64,000 nt of DNA from Novosphingobium ginsenosidimutans (GTDB lineage Bacteria; Pseudomonadota; Alphaproteobacteria; Sphingomonadales; Sphingomonadaceae), in NCBI RefSeq assembly GCF_007954425.1, contig NZ_CP042345.1, positions 372,001 to 436,000 of the forward strand, read 5' to 3'. Below the pieces are notes generated by a model. The model saw nothing but the letters and a program-made list of their open reading frames with translations, ran no database searches and was not told the DNA's origin. A program made the position numbers and the translations under genes. This document shows positions 60,192 to 64,000 of this stretch, in pieces; the stretch's first letter is position 1; every line of letters begins with the position of its first letter.

Positions 60192-60407
60192 TCAATCGGC
60201 GATGAGGCCGATTGCGAGGTAGATCAGGACCAGCGAGCCGAAGCCCAGGACCGTGCCGACAACCCAGCCCAGGCGGACCAGCGTCACATCGACGTTGAAG
60301 TGATTGGCAATTCCGGCGCTGACGCCCATGAACTTGCCGTTGACCTTGTCGAGCCGGAAGCCGGCGGCGGGGGCGCTATCAGAGCGCGAGCGATCGATCG
60401 AGCCCAT
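60192..60407 (-). CDS. PspC-domain small membrane protein (71 aa)
   Basis: The sequence FRLDKVNGKFMGVSAGIANH, then FNVDVTLVRLGWVV and the membrane helix GTVLGFGSLVLIYLAIGLI match the PspC domain, an envelope-stress component. It is a stand-alone short version. Its ATG overlaps the stop of the upstream small gene in TAATG, showing coupling. Confidence 0.92.
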   Translation of the reverse strand: MGSIDRSRSDSAPAAGFRLDKVNGKFMGVSAGIANHFNVDVTLVRLGWVVGTVLGFGSLVLIYLAIGLIAD

Positions 60408-60559
60408 TACGCGACAACTCCGACATAGGCACCCGAGGTCTGGGCCTGGGCCTGGCTCGGCATCGAGACAGTGGCGCCAATCAGGGCAAGCGAGAGAGCA
60501 AAGGCCGACACTGCGGCGGTGAAGCGAGCGGGCAGTTGCGAGAAGCCAAACATTGTCAT
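60407..60559 (-). CDS. small exported peptide-like protein (about 50 aa)
   Basis: MTMFGFSQLPARFTAAVSAF continues into a hydrophobic run and the AQAQTSGAY cleavage-like site, so it is mostly signal peptide. It ends GAYVGVVA, leaving about ten mature residues. It precedes and is coupled (TAATG) to the PspC-domain gene. AGGGA is upstream of ATG 60559/60553. It may be a true tiny exported protein or a leader that sets PspC translation. Confidence 0.6.
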   Translation of the reverse strand: MTMFGFSQLPARFTAAVSAFALSLALIGATVSMPSQAQAQTSGAYVGVVA

Positions 60560-60776
60560 TTCCCTATCCAATTTTCCGTCCGCCGGACCATTCCTGCGGA
60601 TGCCACAATGATTGCAGACACCGTGCCAGTTTTGAAAAACGGCTGAATTTCGTGATTTTCGAATTTTTCCGAGGAACTTTCCGCAGGATGAATGCCACGT
60701 TTTGGGAAAATTCACCAACTGTGTGGATCAGTGCTGTGGGGTGACAGGGCATGGGCAGCGCTCTATCGCCACGCCA

Positions 60777-61850
60777 ATGGCGCTGGACCGCATCACCCTG
60801 ACCGATTTTCGCAATCACCCCGAGACGCGCCTCTCAGGGACAGCGCGGTTCAATCTGCTGGTGGGAGAGAACGGGGCCGGCAAGACCAATGTGCTCGAGG
60901 CGCTTTCGCTGCTCGCTCCGGGCCGCGGGCTACGCCGCGCCGCCCTGGCCGAACTGCCGAGCCAGGGCGGCGACGGTGGCTGCGCTGTCAGTGCCGAGCT
61001 CGAAGGCGGGGTGCAGCTTGGCACGGGCATCAAGCCGGACCGACCGGGGCGACGGGTGGCGCGCGCGAACGGCGCCGAGATTCCTGCACTGGGCCTGTCT
61101 GAATGGCTGTCGATCGGCTGGCTGACCCCGGCGATGGACCGGCTGTTCAGCGAAGGGGCCGGCGCGCGGCGGCGCTTTCTCGACCGGCTGGTCCTCGCGC
61201 TCGAACCCGGCCATGCGCGGAACGCAGCGCGGATGGAGAATGCCCTGCGCGAACGCAACCGGCTGTTGAGCGAGGTAGCGGAACCCGATCCGGCCTGGCT
61301 TGAGGCTCTCGAAAGCCAGCTGGCCGAAGCCGGGTCGCTCGTCGCCGAGGCGCGGGCGCGGCTGGTGGCCGCGCTGGCCGAGCGGCTGGCGCTCCTGCCC
61401 GAAACGCCTTTTGCCCGGCCAATACTTTCTTATCAGCCGGGCGGGCCGCGCGATGCTGCCGCGCTGGCCGCCGAGCTTGCATCCACCCGCCGCCGCGACC
61501 GCGCCGCGCAGCGCACCCTGACCGGGCCGCACCGCGACGATCTGGCCGTGACCATGGCGGGCAAGGACCAGCCCGCCAGCGCCTGCTCGACCGGTGAGCA
61601 GAAGGCGCTGCTGATCGCGATCACCCTGGCCCATGCCGATCTTTTGCAAGACAGCCGCCCGGCACTGCTGTTGCTGGACGAGGTCGCCGCTCACCTTGAC
61701 CCGGTGCGCCGCACCGCGCTGTTCGACCGGTTGCGCACTGGTCGTGCCCAGGTCTGGCTGACGGGGACAGAATTGGCCCCGTTCGCGGCGATTGCCGACG
61801 AAGCGGCAATCTGGCGTGTCAGGGACGGGCAGGCGGAGCGGCTGGGTTAG
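60777..61850 (+). CDS. recF: DNA replication and repair protein RecF
   Basis: This SMC-like ATPase loads RecA at gaps. MALDRITLTDFRNHPETRL opens the protein; Walker A is NLLVGENGAGKTNVLEAL. The signature-type region is ACSTGEQKALLIAITLAHA and Walker B is ALLLLDEVAAHLD. ATG at 60777 gives 357 aa, which is normal. The last 32 bases overlap the convergent arylesterase gene. Confidence 0.96.
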   Translation: MALDRITLTDFRNHPETRLSGTARFNLLVGENGAGKTNVLEALSLLAPGRGLRRAALAELPSQGGDGGCAVSAELEGGVQLGTGIKPDRPGRRVARANGAEIPALGLSEWLSIGWLTPAMDRLFSEGAGARRRFLDRLVLALEPGHARNAARMENALRERNRLLSEVAEPDPAWLEALESQLAEAGSLVAEARARLVAALAERLALLPETPFARPILSYQPGGPRDAAALAAELASTRRRDRAAQRTLTGPHRDDLAVTMAGKDQPASACSTGEQKALLIAITLAHADLLQDSRPALLLLDEVAAHLDPVRRTALFDRLRTGRAQVWLTGTELAPFAAIADEAAIWRVRDGQAERLG

Positions 61851-62562
61851 TTACCTTCGGCAGGGCCCCGGCCACCTGATCCACCGTCGCTTCGACCATC
61901 AGGTCGATCCCCGCCAGGGTTGGATGAATCCGGTCAGCCTGAACCAGGTCGGGCCGCCCCAGCAGGGGCTGAAGGAAGAACGGCACCAGCGCCGCGTCGT
62001 ACTTCTTCGCCAGCGCCGGATAGATCGGATCGAACTTGCCGCGATAGTCCGCTCCCAGGTTCGGGGCGGCAAGCATGCCCATCAGCACCACGGGAATGCC
62101 GCGCGCCTTGAGCTTGCCCAGCATCTCGTCAAGGTTCTTGCGGGTCGCTTCAGGTGGCAGGCCGCGCAGCATGTCGTTGCCGCCCAGGCTGATCACCACC
62201 AGCGCCGGCGGCTTTTCCATGCTGTTGAGCGTGAAATCGAGGCGGCCCAAACCGCCCGCCGTGGTATCGCCGGAAACCCCGGCATTGGTGATCCGCGCGT
62301 TCAGCCCGCGCGCGCGCAGCGCCGCTTCCAACCGCGCGGGATAGGATTGGCCGGGTTCCAGCCCGTAACCAGCGAACAGGCTGTCCCCCAGTGCAACGAT
62401 CCGCAGTTCATCGCCCATCACCGGCAGGTCCGGCACCGCGCTGGCGCTCTGCGCAGGCGCAGGCGTGGCCGGCTGCTCCGATCCGCAGGCACCCAGCACA
62501 AAGACCAGCGCCAAGATTAGCCCGCTGGGGCTTGCAAGTCGCGCTGCCGATTTCCATTTCAT
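61819..62562 (-). CDS. arylesterase / SGNH hydrolase lipoprotein (TesA-like)
   Basis: A lipoprotein signal (LILALVFVLGACGSE) leads an SGNH hydrolase. Block I is IVALGDSLFAGYGLEPGQSY with the catalytic Ser. GVSGDTTAGGL and LGGNDMLRG supply the oxyanion residues, and DRIHPTLAG supplies catalytic Asp/His. TesA/EstA homologues hydrolyse short esters and thioesters in the periplasm. It is divergent from the ABC genes, a layout conserved with the E. coli tesA-ybbA-ybbP cluster. Confidence 0.95.
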   Translation of the reverse strand: MKWKSAARLASPSGLILALVFVLGACGSEQPATPAPAQSASAVPDLPVMGDELRIVALGDSLFAGYGLEPGQSYPARLEAALRARGLNARITNAGVSGDTTAGGLGRLDFTLNSMEKPPALVVISLGGNDMLRGLPPEATRKNLDEMLGKLKARGIPVVLMGMLAAPNLGADYRGKFDPIYPALAKKYDAALVPFFLQPLLGRPDLVQADRIHPTLAGIDLMVEATVDQVAGALPKVTNPAAPPARP

Positions 62563-62613
62563 GCCGGAAGGTTCCTTCAGTTCGTTTCCCCCTAGCTATG
62601 GCCATTCGCTGAC

Positions 62614-63303
62614 GTGACAAGCCCCCAGATGGCGATCACCGCCACGAACCTGACACTTACCCTTGGCTCTGGCGAGGCGGCGGTCGAGATCCTGCGCGGG
62701 ATCGACCTGGCCGTGCCGCAGGGGCAGACCCTGGCGCTGCTTGGCCCTTCGGGATCGGGCAAGAGCTCGCTGATGGCGGTTCTGTCAGGCCTTGAGCGGG
62801 CAAGCGGCGGGGCGCTGGATGTTGCCGGCGAGAACTTTGCCGCGCTCGACGAGGATGCGCTTGCCGCCGCGCGCCGGGGGCGGATCGGGATCGTGCTGCA
62901 GGCATTCCACCTGCTGCCGACTATGACAGCGCTGGAAAACGTCATGACGCCGATGGAGCTGGCCGGGATGGACGATGCCCGCCCCCGCGCAGAAGCGGAA
63001 CTGGCCGCCGTTGGCCTTGGCCACCGGTTGCACCACTATCCCTCCCAGCTTTCGGGCGGCGAACAGCAGCGCGTTGCCATCGCCCGCGCGCTCGCCCCGC
63101 GCCCCGCGCTGGTCTTTGCCGACGAGCCGACCGGCAACCTCGACGCCGCTACTGGCAGTTCGATCGTTGACCTGCTGTTCGCGCGCCGCGCCGACGCCGG
63201 GGCCACGCTGGTGATCATCACGCACGATGCAGGCCTGGCCGAACGCTGTGAACGGGTGGTGACGCTCGCCGATGGCCGCATTGCGAGCGATACCGCCGCG
63301 TGA
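62614..63303 (+). CDS. ABC transporter ATP-binding protein (YbbA-like)
   Basis: Walker A is LLGPSGSGKSSLMAVLSGLE, signature LSGGEQQRVAIARALAPRP and Walker B FADEPTGNLDAATG, with His in VIITHDAGL. It belongs to the LolD/YbbA group, which works with large FtsX-like permeases. The GTG at 62614 or ATG at 62629 is the start. The next gene begins on an overlapping GTGA, so they are coupled. Confidence 0.94.
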   Translation: MTSPQMAITATNLTLTLGSGEAAVEILRGIDLAVPQGQTLALLGPSGSGKSSLMAVLSGLERASGGALDVAGENFAALDEDALAAARRGRIGIVLQAFHLLPTMTALENVMTPMELAGMDDARPRAEAELAAVGLGHRLHHYPSQLSGGEQQRVAIARALAPRPALVFADEPTGNLDAATGSSIVDLLFARRADAGATLVIITHDAGLAERCERVVTLADGRIASDTAA

Positions 63304-64000
63304 GTGAGACCGCCCTTTCCTGGTCCACCGCCTGGACGATTGCCCGGCGCGACCTGTCGGCGCGGTTCCGCGGCCTGCGGCTGCTGCTGGCCTGCCTGTT
63401 CCTGGGGGTCGGCGCGCTGGCGGCGATCGGCACGCTGACCGGGGCGATCGAGGACGAGCTGAAGTCGCGCGGGCAAACGATCCTTGGCGGGGACGTCCAG
63501 ATCGAGGTCTGGCAGCGCGGTGCCACCCCGGCCGAACGCGCCGAGCTTGAGAAGTTCGGGAAACTTTCGGGCGGCGTGCGACTGCAGGCCATGGCCTCAA
63601 GCGACGAAACCGTGGTGCCGATCGAGCTGAAGGCCGTGGACCAGGCATGGCCCTTGGTCGGCCGGCTGACGCTGAGCGATGGCCGCAAGGTTGGCGCGCC
63701 GGCACCCGGTACGGCCTGGGTCTCACCCGATGCACTGGCGCGGCTGGAACAACAGAATGGCGGCACGTTCTCGCTGGCGGGTCAGACGCTGAAGATCGCC
63801 GGCGTTATTGCCGATGAACCCGACCGCCTGAGCGAGGGCTTTGCGCTCGGCCCGACGGTGATCGTTGCTGATGGCTTTCCCGAAGCCGCCGGCCTGACCG
63901 CCCCTGGCGCGATGTACCGCAGCAAGTACCGTCTGCTGCTGCCAGCGCAGCGCGATCCGGTGGCGACGATTGACGAATTGAAGGCGAAGTTCCCAACCTC
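63300..64000 (+). CDS. FtsX-like ABC permease (YbbP-like), 3' end outside window
   Basis: From GTG at 63300 the frame is open to the window edge: SETALSWSTAWTIARRDLSA, then an N-terminal membrane helix (LRLLLACLFLGVGALAAIGT) and a MacB-like periplasmic domain with GQTILGGDVQIEVWQRGATP. This is the large permease of the ybbA-ybbP-type exporter. Only about 233 residues are visible; the remaining helices lie beyond. Confidence 0.9.
   Translation, partial: MSETALSWSTAWTIARRDLSARFRGLRLLLACLFLGVGALAAIGTLTGAIEDELKSRGQTILGGDVQIEVWQRGATPAERAELEKFGKLSGGVRLQAMASSDETVVPIELKAVDQAWPLVGRLTLSDGRKVGAPAPGTAWVSPDALARLEQQNGGTFSLAGQTLKIAGVIADEPDRLSEGFALGPTVIVADGFPEAAGLTAPGAMYRSKYRLLLPAQRDPVATIDELKAKFPT

Overview
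The window is about 64 kb of high-GC chromosomal DNA that reads as an alphaproteobacterium of the order Sphingomonadales. Supporting points are an ATP12-type F1-ATPase chaperone, a leftward rpsU-FKBP-gatCAB block, the metX-metW pair next to hisC-tyrC, ftsE-ftsX followed by ydcF and plsC, a large TonB-dependent receptor with SapC, cupin-like and tryptophan-halogenase-like partners, and several GC-rich palindromic intergenic repeats. There is no rRNA, CRISPR array, transposase or integrase. Two tRNAs are present: Leu-GAG and Arg-TCT.

Layout. 0-7 kb: tail of an M16 peptidase, two exported proteins, GatCAB, an FKBP isomerase and rpsU. 7-14 kb: an XRE regulator with a membrane protein, a sodium:solute symporter, the fluoride channel crcB, an RluC-like pseudouridine synthase, a PaiB-like/HAD/ATP12 operon and a VOC protein. 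14-25 kb: fdhD, metW-metX, hisC-tyrC, an atypical NRAMP transporter, plsC, ydcF, ftsX-ftsE, a zinc-ribbon membrane protein, tRNA-Leu and rlmJ. 26-29 kb: the potassium importer gene kup, divergent from an unusual one-piece KdpD/KdpE-like membrane transcription factor.

29.5-34.2 kb is a gene-poor accessory stretch. It holds four or five tiny helical proteins that look like paralogues, two related winged-helix regulators, repeated leader elements, general-stress-like promoters and a 240-base tract of about 27% GC. 34-38 kb: an exported M24 peptidase, a MASE1-PAS-HWE histidine kinase and a PilZ protein. 38-45 kb: a valine/isobutyrate catabolic cluster (mmsA, acyl-CoA dehydrogenase, 3-hydroxyisobutyryl-CoA hydrolase, enoyl-CoA hydratase, mmsB) with a LysR regulator and an inserted small membrane protein.

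45-58.7 kb: a beta-glucan-type polysaccharide utilisation locus, all on the minus strand. It runs TonB-dependent receptor, halogenase-like, SapC, cupin-like, halogenase-like, GH16, LacI, MFS, GH3. Near-identical GTGAACGTTCAC operators lie before the receptor and the GH3 gene. The inferred flow is outer-membrane uptake of oligosaccharide, GH16 and GH3 cleavage, MFS import of sugar and LacI derepression. 59-64 kb: tRNA-Arg, a queuosine-precursor transporter, a PspC-domain protein, recF, an arylesterase and its divergent ABC transporter (permease cut by the window end).

The most notable items are the KdpD/KdpE chimera beside kup, the small-protein/winged-helix cluster, and the halogenase/SapC/cupin module inside the polysaccharide locus. 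All functions are read from motifs by eye; no database search was run.
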